From: Bugulina stolonifera
Taxonomy: Eukaryota > Bryozoa > Gymnolaemata > Cheilostomatida > Bugulidae
Direction of reading: 5' to 3'
DNA: 64,000 nt
Assembly: GCA_935421135.1 (NCBI GenBank)
Contig: OW285187.1
Coordinates: 32,924,818 to 32,988,817 of the forward strand
In this document: positions 25,545 through 37,462 of the stretch, piece by piece
How positions within the stretch are numbered: the stretch's first letter is position 1
Layout of the letters: every line of letters begins with the position of its first letter
Made by a program: the position numbers and the translations under genes
Notes under the pieces: generated by a model
Told to the model about the DNA's origin: nothing
What the model saw: only the letters and a program-made list of their open reading frames with translations
The model's database searches: none

Positions 25545-26353
25545 ATCGTAGTAGTTATTTGGACTCAGCAGTGTGATAAAGAAAGCCCTAGTTTCTTGCC
25601 ATTACACTATCACATAAATAGGATAGTGTCTATGCATTATAGCTATACTCATTATCCACACAATTGTACAATTGATTATTATCATTATACATGTAATTAT
25701 TGTAACAGGGCTAAAGCTCAAATGGCCAATATTTTTAACCAATGAAAATTTTAAGTAATAATAATTGAATGATATTTTGGCTCTCTTCTAAATTGTTTAC
25801 AATTACAGTTTGGCTACATGCCAGCTAGAGGCCTACATCACATATTGTTTTATCTTTGAATACTGCAATTACCAAGCAAGTGAAGTAGCAATATGGCATA
25901 GACCCAACTAATCAAATACATCAGAATTTTGCAGTGAAGTGTTGAGAAAGCACATGGCTACCTCTTTCAATTATTCTGCTTGTGGTTGTGCTACATAATT
26001 TTTAAGGTTTAAGAATGACCTGAATACATAGAGTTTTATTAATTAGTATTGTAGGGTGTCCCAACCTAAGAGAGATAATGATTTCAGAGCTCTAGAGAGC
26101 CCTAGCCAGTAGATAGAATTCATTTCAACAAACTTCTGGCAATTACATGCACATAGTGATACTGTTCTACCAAGTCATCACACTTTTACACAGTTCTCAG
26201 CTCTATTCCCCAATCAGAATTGCATGTACATGTACATGTATCTACATGTACTAGACGAATAGATACTGCAAGTTGTAGCTCCAATTGTTTGGTTTGTATG
26301 GGGCTGGTGAAGTGATTGAACTAGTATCATAGTACCATTACAACATGTCTATG

Positions 26354-26390
26354 TTGTAGCCTACAACTTGTAGGCTACAACTTGTAGGCC
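26354..26390. repeat. Short palindromic repeat
   Basis: The words TTGTAGCCTACAA and TTGTAGGCTACAA, then TTGTAGGCC, follow one another, so the stretch folds on itself in more than one register. No function is apparent. Confidence 0.6.
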
Positions 26391-26687
26391 TGCTCCTACA
26401 ATAATTTAGATATGATCCCGATATAAAATGTGTCTTTGAGAGTTATTTTTAAGGAATTGCTCATCTAATACTGATGGGTTTCTTTATCTTAAGTCCTACA
26501 CCAGGTCTACCATACTATAATGATGTACTACTAGACTACTATAATGATGTATATTGTAGTCACTACAATATAGGTAATAACAACATGAATAGGGATTATG
26601 TATCTGATTTGATTAGCTGATACACATACTTATAGGAGGTATATATGTATCTTATAGCTATAATGCAAAAGGCTCTCTTTAAAATTA

Positions 26688-26724
26688 GTAGTTGTCCTCT
26701 TTCTATAGTAAAGAGATAGTTTTC
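26688..26724 (-). repeat. Hairpin downstream of BBOX-like copy C (degraded)
   Basis: AGTTGTCCTCTTTCTATAG faces AAAGAGATAGTTTTCT, a weaker version of the hairpins behind copies A and B. It begins about 40 bp past the copy C stop. Confidence 0.65.
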
Positions 26725-26762
26725 TTTTATTATTATAGTATTAATCCTTCTACATGTAGGTT

Positions 26763-29700
26763 CTAGCCACTTTTAGACTGATGGTACAGTTTCACTTTGG
26801 CAGTTCTCCAAGCAGACAATAAGTAGTCCCAGTCAGCATACACTCCCTCTAACTGTCTGGCCTGTGAGGTGTTGAATGCCTCTCTAGCATGCATTACTCT
26901 GCCATTGTTAAATGCAATAATATCCCCTACAACAATATTGGGCACAGTAACAAGATAGTAATAATACCTGGGCATAATACTTAATGGGAACAAGCAGGGT
27001 AAATTTCAGAAAATCTACAGCACAGTGTCTTCATAAAGGTGTTGAAGAGGCTGTCAAAAGAATGTGCGACATGTCTAATTAATTTTCACAGTTCTGCAAA
27101 CTGTTTCAGAAGTTAAAACTCCGATGTCCAATATCTGTATGAGATTAATATCAATTTGCGTTTACAAAAATTATTATCTAAGCAAATATTATTATATGCT
27201 TAGACTAAAATAAGGGCCCAATTAAGAAAACACCAATCACTACCAGCCTACCAAAGTACCAAATGTTTACTTGTTTCTCATTTTGAGGCCTTTGTGCTCA
27301 TTTAGAAGTATCATGGAGTGTAGTCATGGCTAAAATATATCTCTACACTGACACACTCAATGATTTTGTGTAATATATACGCACTATGCGGTATATTGAC
27401 ATGCTGACCTGGCTCAGACTTGATCAGAATAGAATTATCTTCCAGAATCTTCCAGTAATGTCTGAATGCCTCAAACCAGGCCTCCACCACCTCAATTGGT
27501 TGGTTGAAAGAGGAACATCTTACTTCTGCTGCAAATCTACACAGAGTGGGTAACCCAGTTTTTGGATCTTCTCTAAAATTACAAATTTTGCACTTTCATT
27601 GCACATGTCTTTGAATGCTGTGAACATAGAGAAATTTACCTTTGATGTTACTTCGATTAGAAGCTGAAAACTGGACAGGGAAGCTAACTATTATTATACA
27701 TATTATACATGTATGTACATTGTGCAACACTGAATCAACATGTGTCTGTATCTTTATTTTTCTCTTTTGAAATGGAATTTTGGCCAACTCAAAGGGAGTA
27801 GTAGTTTCTTGTTATGCTGGCAACTACTGATGATCAAATACAAGTATTATGATGGCGAATTCTAACCAGGCAGAGGAGAACCATTCCAAAACTGAAACTG
27901 GCAGAGGAAAATCAACTGGAGAGAACAACTTCAAATTACAATCAGGAACTTCTTTCAACTCAAATTATTTTAACAATTTGTTTTCAATTTCACCAGAAAT
28001 CACTATGATCTATGTTCTACACTTAGACTATATTGATATCATATACTACATTCTACACTTAGACTATTAGTGGTATCATATATAACATTCTACATTTAGG
28101 CTATATATATTGGTATCGGGCAAACTTACTGGATAACCGGAGCTCTGTTACAGATGAACCAATTCTGCCCTTCATAATTTTTAATGAATTGGAAATCCAC
28201 ATCGATAGTACTCAGCAGTTTGTAATAGTCAGGGTTTTTCTCCTTCAGGATGAGAGCAGCTTTAAGGGCGTCAGACAATTTATTCTCCCCTCCATCAGCT
28301 GATTGTACCAAACAGTGTAGGAGCTGAAGCTACAATGTGTAGTCCAAGTAAATCTCTGTACTATCTACGCAATACAATAATATCAAGATAAACTTTATAG
28401 GAAAACACTCAGGCTCTGTGTCAGACCTACAACACAGCATAATATACACACAATGTATATGTACAGTTCATGTTCAACCTATGACTTTCCTAACTATTTT
28501 ACCGCCGTTGGAATCAATACTAACTTAGAGCACGAACATGGAGTTGTTTGATTCTCATCAGAGTAACTATTATACGGCATACAGCAATGCAGTAACAACC
28601 TTAATTATGAACCAGCAACCAAATAAGATCACATTGAAAGTTTTGGGTGTCAGTATGCTACTAAGTTAATGTACCATGGGTTACGCTAGGATTGAAGCTA
28701 AGACGACTCCAAATTTGATTTTAGTGGGAGGTTGGAACTAGATAATATATAGAGCTACCCCAGGCTACATTATGAGAGTACCTGCTGAGGTTTGACAAGA
28801 TATGGCATGTCGATATGTAGTTCTAGTTTCTTGCTGGAATTGGGCAGGTCCTTGCTGGTTGGTATGTTTTCAACTATCCATTCATTATCACCGTAGTGAG
28901 TTCCCTGGTGTTTTGCTCCAATGGTCCGAAGAAATTCTACCAGACAGTTCTTGTCAGGTGCCCCTTTTATTAAAAATACACCATCTTTTATGAGACACTC
29001 TGTGAGCTCTACAACCTTCTGGGGATTGGCCACAATCTGCAAGAGAAACATTAAAACTCAATTAGTCAGTATAACTTCATAATATATGCTAGACCAGACT
29101 TCAGTATTATGTCAACAATAATAATGCATTATTGGCCATACCAAGCCAGCACAGCATAAATATGAGAACAGAGGCTATTATAGGCTATAGTATGTTACCT
29201 CATTGTACTGTGCAGATTTGATGATCTCACTAGGACTACTGCTAGACCAAGGGGTATCTACTACACCAGTGTACACACTCTTTAATCTCTGAGTAATGGC
29301 ATCTTTCTCTAGTCTTCTTCTATATAACCACTCAGCACCGTATCTACTCTTATGTCCATCTGCCCATTCAACATCCACAGCATCACTCTGTAAATAAATA
29401 AAATGGATGCACATAGAGCATAACATAAAATAACATTACTATATCACACAGTTTTCTGGTAATTTTATGAAAAGTTTTCTTGTACAATTTTACAGTCACC
29501 CAAATACAAAGTTGAATATTTACACTTACCTGATGAGATACGTTAGAGGCAGTACGACTGGCCTCTAGTAGCTGCTCAAACAGAGTAAGCCTGGAGTTCA
29601 CCACAGGGTTGAAACATTTCTCACAAGGACAGCAGTCTCTGAGCATCAGCAATGGATATAAGCTACTCTCTCTACCATTAGTCCATTCAACTGCTATTCT

Positions 29701-29781
29701 AGAACCTTCCACAACATGAGCTCCCTTTACTTCTACTCCAAAATCACCAAGCAGAACATCCATGGTCACTTCAGCCGCCAT
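26763..29781 (-). CDS. BBOX1: Gamma-butyrobetaine dioxygenase-like, tandem copy C
   Basis: Exons: 29781-29530, 29387-29199, 29036-28782, 28329-28130, 27572-27409, 26926-26763, giving 407 residues with the same phases as copies A and B. The zinc-binding Cys cluster (CCPCEKC), the LHID and VMHARE iron ligands and the ARQLEG arginine are intact. It differs from copy A by only 3 residues in exon 1 and 3 in exon 3, although copy B lies between them. Its stop is TAG. It is transcribed first in the array's direction, with about 5 kb of gene-free DNA upstream. Confidence 0.88.
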
Positions 29782-30312
29782 ATTAGAGCAGTTCCTCAGG
29801 CTTGGCTAGCACTACTCTAGCTTGGTTTTAGATTCACCAAGGATCTGCCTTCTGAAACAGAGACTTTCAAGTCTGCACAAAATATAGTATAGAACCTGAC
29901 GGCTGCCCAAACGACATAATAAAGTAATGAGATGTCTGGGCAGGTACAACTACATGTAGTACAGTAAACAATTGATGAACTTACTACATAGCAGAAGCAA
30001 AGTCTCTTGAAATTGTGTACTATTCAAACACAGTTAACTAAAGGAATGTATTACGCTTATACTACAGCTTTGATACCAAATAACTTCATATACTACTACA
30101 TGTAGTAGTCAGGGTACAATTGGCTTTGTGCTGCTCACAGACAAAATAGCTGCATACAAAAATCAATAATAAGTTCATTCACATAAATAGAACAGCTAAT
30201 GGAGTCTGCACTGCTACTGGATTTACACATACATAGTAGCTAGGTAATATATGATATTATTAGCTACACGCAGGTACATTCAAGGACTGGGTTTCAACCT
30301 ATATTTGGACAG

Positions 30313-30344
30313 AGTTGTCTTCTCTTTGTAAAGAGAAGATAACT
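30313..30344. repeat. Free-standing hairpin of the AGTTGTC family
   Basis: Arms AGTTGTCTTCTCTTT and AAAGAGAAGATAACT are complementary at 14 of 15 positions around a 2-base loop. It is the cleanest member of the family and is not next to a gene end: copy C starts 530 bp away. Confidence 0.85.
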
Positions 30345-31477
30345 TTGTCACATCATTTCTTATTAGTGGCTTGCTGTGGCCTTGGAATACTATCACCATT
30401 GGGTTTCTTATCACTTCCAACAAGACCACATGAACTAATAAACAATAGACTGGAGTTTATTTGTGCTATTAAAATTATACAGCATTGGTTGTTGTGTGCA
30501 AACTAATTAAATCAATTGACCTTTCTTATCTGTAAAAATACAAGAGAAGCTGAAGTGACTTGTCCTGAAGCAAAGGGTAGCTATCTTGAATGTGAAAGTA
30601 CTTGTAAATAAAACTGTAGTCAAATAATAATATTTAAAAATAACTGTAACGGAATATGCTGATTTGTGTATATATAACTGTTTGGAGTAACAGTTCACTA
30701 TAAGGGACCATCAGAATAACACCGACCACAGGCCTCACAACATAACATTGTGTATAACCAGGGGTTACTGCCGATAGCTTATATAACCAGCACATTCAGC
30801 AGAGAGGTGCAGAGAGATCAACTTGGATGTTGGGCTGACCTTTTGGGTCATCCTTCCATCCTTTATGACAGCCACAATTATGACAACACTAATGGTAGCC
30901 ACTGACAAACTATATTAACTTAATTAATGTTGCTGTAATTAGCTTGGCACATGTGATACTGTAAGGTCCTAGTGCCACCATTGTAACATATTTATAATTT
31001 TCAACCAACTGCATAATATAAAATTATGTAACCACCCACTTGATACACAAGCAGTAAAGGCCTGCTAACAGTCACATGTATTTCACTAGCAAACTATAGG
31101 CAAGTCTGCACTGCAGGCATAGTTTGGTTGGCATTGCCAACATTAAATCTGCATTCATGCAGTTTATTAAACTATTTATTAATTTATGCGTTTTAGTATT
31201 AGCTAATCAAATTTTCTACTTGAACACACGTGTACAATTTATAGTTTGTTCAAATGAGCTGAGCTAGACCTATACGCTGTACACTGTACACGAATTACTA
31301 CCGGCTAATGAGTATTATGTATTATACAAATATAACTATCAGAGCATTACAACAGAACATAACTAAGAATAATATTGTAGATGTCACTTGCAACTGAAGC
31401 CCAAAACATTCTGAATGTCTGCTGCTTGGTGCGCCACATCTGATAATTAGGGTATGAAATAACTATCACATTTTCAT

Positions 31478-31545
31478 CCAATCACAATGTATGCTATGCC
31501 ATATTTTTAACCAATAAGAATTGGCGGACTTTTCATATAAAAGCA
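31478..31545 (+). promoter_or_regulatory. Promoter-like stretch with two CCAAT boxes and a TATA box
   Basis: CCAAT at 31478-31482 and 31511-31515, a reverse CCAAT (ATTGG) at 31520-31524, and CATATAAAAG at 31534-31543, in the order and spacing of a TATA-type promoter. No coding exon follows on the plus strand, so it may serve a non-coding transcript or be a relic carried by a repeat. Confidence 0.35.
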
Positions 31546-32167
31546 AGCGATGCAGCTTTAATAACTTTGTATTTTGTTACCAATTTCTATTTTAGTCTAC
31601 ATTATTTTCTTCTGATTTTTGCTTTATTTAGTTGGGTTCACTGTTTTATAGTATTTCAGATAATTATTTGGCGTGTCTGACATTCTGAATACAAATATAA
31701 GGTGCATGTAAGTTCTTATGATATATTATGTACATGTATAGCCTAAATTTTATGTGCTAGGTAGTGTTGGCATACTGCACTTATCTGAGACTTGTCCTGT
31801 GTTTCTACGCTCATCAGTTGTGTGTACAATATTATCAGGCTCCACTTTATCTAGGCATACATATATTTAGTGTTGAGCACTATTTAATGTATAATCTTGT
31901 AATAACAGTTACGTGTAAAATCAGATTATGTGTACATTATATAGGCCTAGGTATATATTATAATGCATATATAACTTACCAGTATATAGGTATATATACA
32001 CATATACATGTATATACATGTATAATAATATAATATTATTAGATATATATACTGATACACGCGTACACTAAGAATACAATGTAGACTGATTAGTCATAAC
32101 TGTAAGAACCAGAAATATTTGTTAGTGCAAACTGCTTGGATGTAGAAATAGCTATTTGAGTTCACAA

Positions 32168-33033
32168 TATACAAGGTTTGTCCATAAAATCCTAATACAA
32201 CTTACAATATTTATTGCTAAGCCATTCGATGTTTTGTTTCATCAGTAGTTAGTAAAGTTTTTTAAACCCTCTATATAGGCACCATCAGTTGCACGAAGCA
32301 CATGAAGACCATATTTCATTTCCTGTCGTGCTTGATGTAGGATATCCTCTTCAATGGTGGCAATGGCATTAAAAATCCTTTTTCAAAGCAGTTTGGTCAT
32401 GAACTCTCACATTGTGTCTGTTTATTTTTCTTGAAAAGTTGCCTCATCACTAAAGCAGACTAGCTTGAGGAATCCTTCATCCTCAGATAACCATTCCCGC
32501 ATGTTAACTGCAAACTCTATGTATTTGGGTTTTCCGTTTGGCTGAAGTGCCTGTAACGATTGAATTTGTAAGCACACAGCCATAAGCTTTTATGTAAGAT
32601 ATTGTGTACTGTTGTACGTGGTATTTCCAACTTTCTGGTAGCAGTTTGGATAGATTGCCTAGGAGTATGATGAAAGGTGAGTTACACGATCGATATTTTC
32701 CTCAGAAATTCTTGGTTGCCCGCTCCTCTGTTTATACAACACCATCCCTGAGCAGGATGATGGATATCTCCCATACTTAGTTCTGTAGTTGCACTGAGTC
32801 TGCACAACTGTTTCAATAAACCAGGAGAATCCTATCCAGCTTTTCATCTGTTACCAGAATTACAGTAATTCTAATATCTGAAACCAAGACTGCAAGGGAG
32901 GGTGAATTTTCCTCTTTCCCTTAGTAAAAAAACTTTACTAATCGCTGTTTAAAATAAAACAAATCTGATTAAGATATCTAACCCATTGGATTAGTAAAAA
33001 TTTGTTGTATCAAGAATTATGACACCCTGTATA
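32168..33033 (-). mobile_element. Decayed Tc1/mariner-type DNA transposon
   Basis: About 866 bp bounded by imperfect inverted ends: TATACAAGGTTTGTCC on the left, and the complement of TATACAGGGTGTCATAATTC on the right. Read on the minus strand it holds broken pieces of an IS630/Tc-type transposase in order: a helix-turn-helix linker with SGQPRISEENIDRVTHL at about 32735-32670, then LQPNGKPKYIEFAVNMREWL and VCFSDEATF at about 32560-32430, then a C-terminal INATIEED...GLHVLRATDGAYIEGL-like end at about 32375-32255. Frameshifts, stop codons and an internal deletion removing most of the catalytic core separate these, so it cannot encode an active enzyme. Confidence 0.8.
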
Positions 33034-34051
33034 TTCTGACTTTGAAGAATTACCCTACATACATGTATTTATAAGCCAGCTTTTTATCACATCTTGGTAT
33101 CCCTTTTGGTATATGACTTTCTAGCATCTAGTTTGAGACAGAGAAGTATTAGTATTTATGTTGAGTTGGAGTTCTCCCATGTGTCGGTAGTGCTAGGCTA
33201 TATAGAGACAGGTGCCATGGTCAGACTAATTAGTAAGTCCTTATGAGTATTTGAGATGAGTCTACAGCTACATGTAGGCTATCCCACATAATATGCTAAC
33301 CTCTATCAATGCACTTGTACAATCCCACATAGCAGCTTTCATAGTCGTATTATTTGTTTTTCCTGCTGTCTATATCTTGGTTGGGCTCGAAACCAATTAC
33401 TTGTTAGCAGCTGAGGACATCCTTGTCTACATATAAACAATTTTCTGTCAATGGCATTTGTGGTGAAATTACTGTTTATTTTTATAAAGCTAAAATACCA
33501 TTCATCATCACATACACAGAACTAGTGTCTCCCAACCTCCCCCCCCTCCTCTTGGTAATTTAATAATGCATGTAGTTTAATTGCCAACTAATATGGTATA
33601 ATATTGAGTTTTAATAAACATAAAACTTGTGCTTCATGTCTCATGATGTTGTACATTGTATAGAAGTTGTACACAGAAACCATTCTGTCAGTTTTAGACT
33701 ATTGTTTGCACATGTAGACAGCAACCAGGCAAATCAGATGAGTAAACAGAATGAACAACATTTCCAAATAATTCTTTTGGGTAATCAATGCCAACTACAA
33801 AGCCACTACATACAGGATAACCTGTAAAGAAATAGCATATAGGCTACACATTTATAAAGATATGTGATAATTACTGTACCAAAAATATCTATTTATTTAT
33901 TGTTGCAGTGTAGTTTGGCTTATTATCTCATTCAATTCTATTCTTCTATGTCTAGCTAAGCAGCATACTCCAGAGTGGAGGCTGAACTAACAACTCAGTC
34001 TATATTACTGCATCTGATAGCTGATAGACCTCCTCCTCAGAAGTATGCTGC
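33034..34051. other. Gene-free region
   Basis: AT-rich, no exon seen. A short word CTAGCTAAGCAGCAT at 33952-33966 is the exact inverse of a word at 34344-34358 on the far side of the next element. Confidence 0.5.
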
Positions 34052-34343
34052 GGTAAAGGGACATTTCGAAAAAGACAGTTCAAAACAGGATGTTTCACAA
34101 CCGGACAGTTCGGAACAGGACAGTTAGAAACTATGTAGATTACATTTAGAAGAACACAACTTACGGATAATTAATTTTTTAATTCATTAATTTAATTAAT
34201 TAAATAAAAAAGTAATAAAATTAGTTGAAATCTGGTGGTTTGGGGGTTTGGCGGGTTTGACGTTTCGAACTGTCCGGTGTTGAACTGTCCACTTTCGAAA
34301 CGTCCTGTTTCCAACTGTCTTTTTCGAACAGTCGCATATTTGA
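34052..34343. mobile_element. MITE with about 75-bp inverted ends
   Basis: The left end carries TTCGAAAAAGACAGTT, then an AAACAGGATGTTTC word, then CCGGACAGTTCGGAAC. The right end carries the same series inverted (GAAACGTCCTGTTTCC, AACTGTCTTTTTCGAA). The middle is AT-rich. The 7-bp word ATGCTGC flanks both sides (34045-34051 and 34344-34350) and may be the target duplication. Relatives occur at 51479-51667 and, as a fragment, at 21110-21180. Confidence 0.75.
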
Positions 34344-34415
34344 ATGCTGCTTAGCTAGGTAGATAGGAGGGGGTGGTGGTGGATGTAGTTAGCAAAAACA
34401 ACTGCCCTCCTCGGA

Positions 34416-34581
34416 GTTAGGTGCAGAAGTGGAGAAATTTGAGATAGCCTTTGTTCTTCGCCAAAAATGAAGCAGGAGAAGTTGTCTTCTCTATACTTTG
34501 CTGGTTGACTGCCCTTACCCCAAACCCCAACCACAAACAAGGAACTAAGGCTATCCAAATTTTTCCACTACTGCACCTAAC
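34416..34581. repeat. Foldback element
   Basis: The arm at 34416-34449 (GTTAGGTGCAGAAGTGGAGA onward, ending GATAGCC) is inverted at 34549-34581 (GGCTATCCAAATTTTTCCAC onward, ending CACCTAAC). Between them lies a lone AGTTGTCTTCTCT hairpin arm. A third copy of the arm occurs near 53248-53285. Confidence 0.7.
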
Positions 34582-34865
34582 AGCCTCCTCGTAGCCCTAC
34601 TGTTACTAAAACAGAAAACAACATACATGTGTTTTTTTATTCTCCTATTCTGTAGTCTTGGGCTGAATTGGTCTAGGTTTAGCTTATGTAGCTACTCCTA
34701 CCAGGCGCTACACTGATAGTTCTATTGTAACTTTGTAACTATATTCAAGCAAAGAAAATTTGAACATGATGTGTTATTAGGTGCTAGATAGGCCATAAAA
34801 TAATAATAAATAATTTTAGGCTGACCATCTAATTTCAGCCTCCCAAACCCACTCTCTAACCCCCA

Positions 34866-37462
34866 ATGGAGTTTCCCACTACACCAAAACCACTGTATGG
34901 AGTAGAAGGAGATGTGGATAAGCTTGAAGCTGCTACAAAACTTATTTCACTGACTGTTGACCACAAAGGACCACCAAGTAGGCCAATAGTAACGCCCATA
35001 TATCACTCCGCTACCTACCATACCGAGTATTGTGAAGAGTTTGTTCAGCAGGTCAAGGATGGCTATGTGTACCAGAGAATGATCACTCCCAACTTTGAGG
35101 AGCTGTCAATGGTTATATCACAAATAGAGCATGGTAAAGGTACGGTAGATTTCCCAAGTGGCATGGGGGCTATATTTAATACGTTGGTGTGTTTCCTTGA
35201 GCCTGGAGACCACATAGTGGTCCAATCTCCAGTGTATAGCGGAACGTCTTACGCTCTTAGAAATTTAATCCCCAAGTTCAACATTGAAATAACCTATGTG
35301 AGTGCTAGCGCTGATGTAGAGTGTTATAGAGAGGCCACCAAAAAGAATACAAAAATATATTTTGCTGAAAGCATCTGCAACCCAATGATGTGGTATTTGG
35401 ATGTGGAGAAGCTTGGTAAGATTGGTCGGGAGATGGGAGTTCTTACTATAGTGGATGCCACTTTCACCACCCCAATCAACCAGGTAACTTGTTTTTCACC
35501 TGAACACACACACATATATATATATATATAATATAGAGAAACTTTTTCATTTATCCTCTGATGATCACGATGATGGTTGGATAAGCATCAAAATATAAGG
35601 ATTAAATAAAAATATAAAAATTTGTCTTGTTTTATTATTCATTATAAAAAGAAAAGCTCACACCAACATTTTCCAATATAGAGAAACTCTTTTAATTCAA
35701 AGATTGATTTGCAACAAAAATTTACATGTTCCATGTATTCTATGTTTCAGACACCTCTAGACTATGGGATAGACATGGTTCTACACAGTTGTACTAAGTA
35801 TATGGGAGGACATAGTGATATACTTGCGGGCTGCACGACTGTTAATGACCAGAAGCTATACCACAAACTCAAGTTATGGCAAACATTTACAGGTGTTGGC
35901 CAGTCAGCCCACAACAGCGTCAGCTTGCTAAGAAGTTTGAGGACTCTACACATTAGGTAAAACTTGGTTAAACAACCCAACAACATCAAATTTGACTCCA
36001 GTGGTCTAGGTGGCGAATTTGGCCAGTTTGTTGAGGGAAACAAGTCAATTCCCAGTTTATAACTCGATCATTTACATCGACTCATTGAGTTTGGAACATT
36101 GGCTATTAGGAAAACTTAGGAAGTAACAAATTTCCAAGAAAAAAACCACTCTGATAGTGGCTGGACCACAACCACTAAACCGTTGTAAACCAGTGAACAT
36201 TATATACACATATAGCTATTGCTTGGTGCACTAGATACAGTATAAGCAACTTACCGAATAGTAACTTTTATGTTGAATCCCTAAAATTAAAATCATATTA
36301 AAGAAATATTATTAGAATCTGTACATGTACTATATGGATGAACAGGGAATATCGATCCTTCATGCTATATCATACACGTCCGAATATGTAAAACTTATAA
36401 TACATGTAATACTGCTTATAATTAATTTTACTGATAAATTCTTTAGAATGGAAAAACACAATGCAAACGGTATGGAAGTAGCCAAATTTCTTGAGAACCA
36501 TCCTAAAGTAAAACAAGTTCATTACCTGGGACTCCCATCACATCCCCAACATAAAATGGCCTCAAGAACTATGAAGGTGAGAGAATCATATTGGACAGAC
36601 AGAACATACAGTCATGTGTGCTTCTTTGTTCCTAGCAAGAAAATATTACAACATGTTCCACTTGCATGTTTCCATGAGCTCCAAACCATGTGGAGCTATT
36701 ACCTCCTGTAAGTTAAGGAAAACACAACTACATATTTTACATGACTGCATTATTATAGACCAGATATCACATGATTGCCTAGTACATTCTCTCCTGATGT
36801 CTCCATTTATGCATCAGGTATACAATATAGCGTGTAATATTGTGTATTTCACACGAAACACAGGGATTTGGAGGAATGATATCCTTTGAGATGTTTGACA
36901 GAGAGGAGAGCATCAAGTTTGCAGAATCAACCAGAATATTCAAACTCGCCGTTTCTCTGGGAGGAGCAGAAAGTCTCATTGAGCATGTGACCTGCATGAC
37001 TCATGGAGAAGCTTTCACAACTCCTCAAGTAAGTAAGCTACACTCCGCTGACCCCGGGGAAGGTCACAAAAATGCTTAGTGTTGTATTAGTTACCATGGT
37101 TACTCACAAAGTGGTGTATTATAGTATTCATAAGCTTACAGTACTCTAACAAATGAGATAGCCCTTTCCCAGGATAAATGTATCAGCGTTTGAAATACTA
37201 TCCATTATGTTGAATATTGGTCTTTTATCAGTAATATAATACCATATAATAATATAGAGTACAAGCTATTATGTAATGTGTATATACAGTAGGTTAGAGT
37301 GAGTAAGTGATATACATGTACAGCATGTCATTACAGGAGAGGGAGGAAATTTGTGAGAATCTAATAAGGCTCAGTGTAGGCATAGAAGATGTCAAGGACC
37401 AGATAGCAGATTTACAGCAGGCTTTTGAGAAGGCTGAGAAGAAATGTACTGCAGAGCCCTAA
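34866..37462 (+). CDS. Cys/Met-metabolism PLP enzyme, cystathionine/methionine gamma-lyase type
   Basis: Pyridoxal-phosphate enzyme of the transsulfuration family, expected to break the C-gamma-S bond of cystathionine or methionine in the cytosol. Exons: 34866-35483, 35751-35956, 36447-36576, 36864-37028, 37337-37462, all GT-AG, giving 414 residues (family about 390-410). Visible motifs are YVYQRM (the Tyr and Arg that reach the neighbouring subunit's cofactor), the glycine-rich [16 protein letters not shown] with the Tyr that stacks on [20 protein letters not shown] with the Asp that contacts the pyridine nitrogen, and [13 protein letters not shown] with the Schiff-base Lys. [18 protein letters not shown] lies near the end. 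The usual YSRxGNPT segment is changed to YQRMITPNF, so it may be a divergent paralogue. I cannot separate gamma-lyase subtypes by eye. An AATAAA lies near 37738. Confidence 0.85.

Larger units (their letters stand above)
25545..26762. other. Intergenic region between BBOX-like copies B and C
   Basis: Contains a CCAAT-rich phrase at about 25718-25745 resembling the one near 31490-31515, ACATGT tandem units near 26222-26240, a perfect short palindrome cluster at 26354-26390 (GTAGCCTACAACTTGTAGGCTAC-like), and the copy C hairpin at 26688-26724. No exon seen. Confidence 0.55.
29782..32167. other. Gene-free region upstream of copy C
   Basis: No exon recognised. It holds a free-standing hairpin of the same family at 30313-30344, a promoter-like stretch at 31478-31545, and AT/CA-rich microsatellite DNA at 31975-32055. 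Confidence 0.55.
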
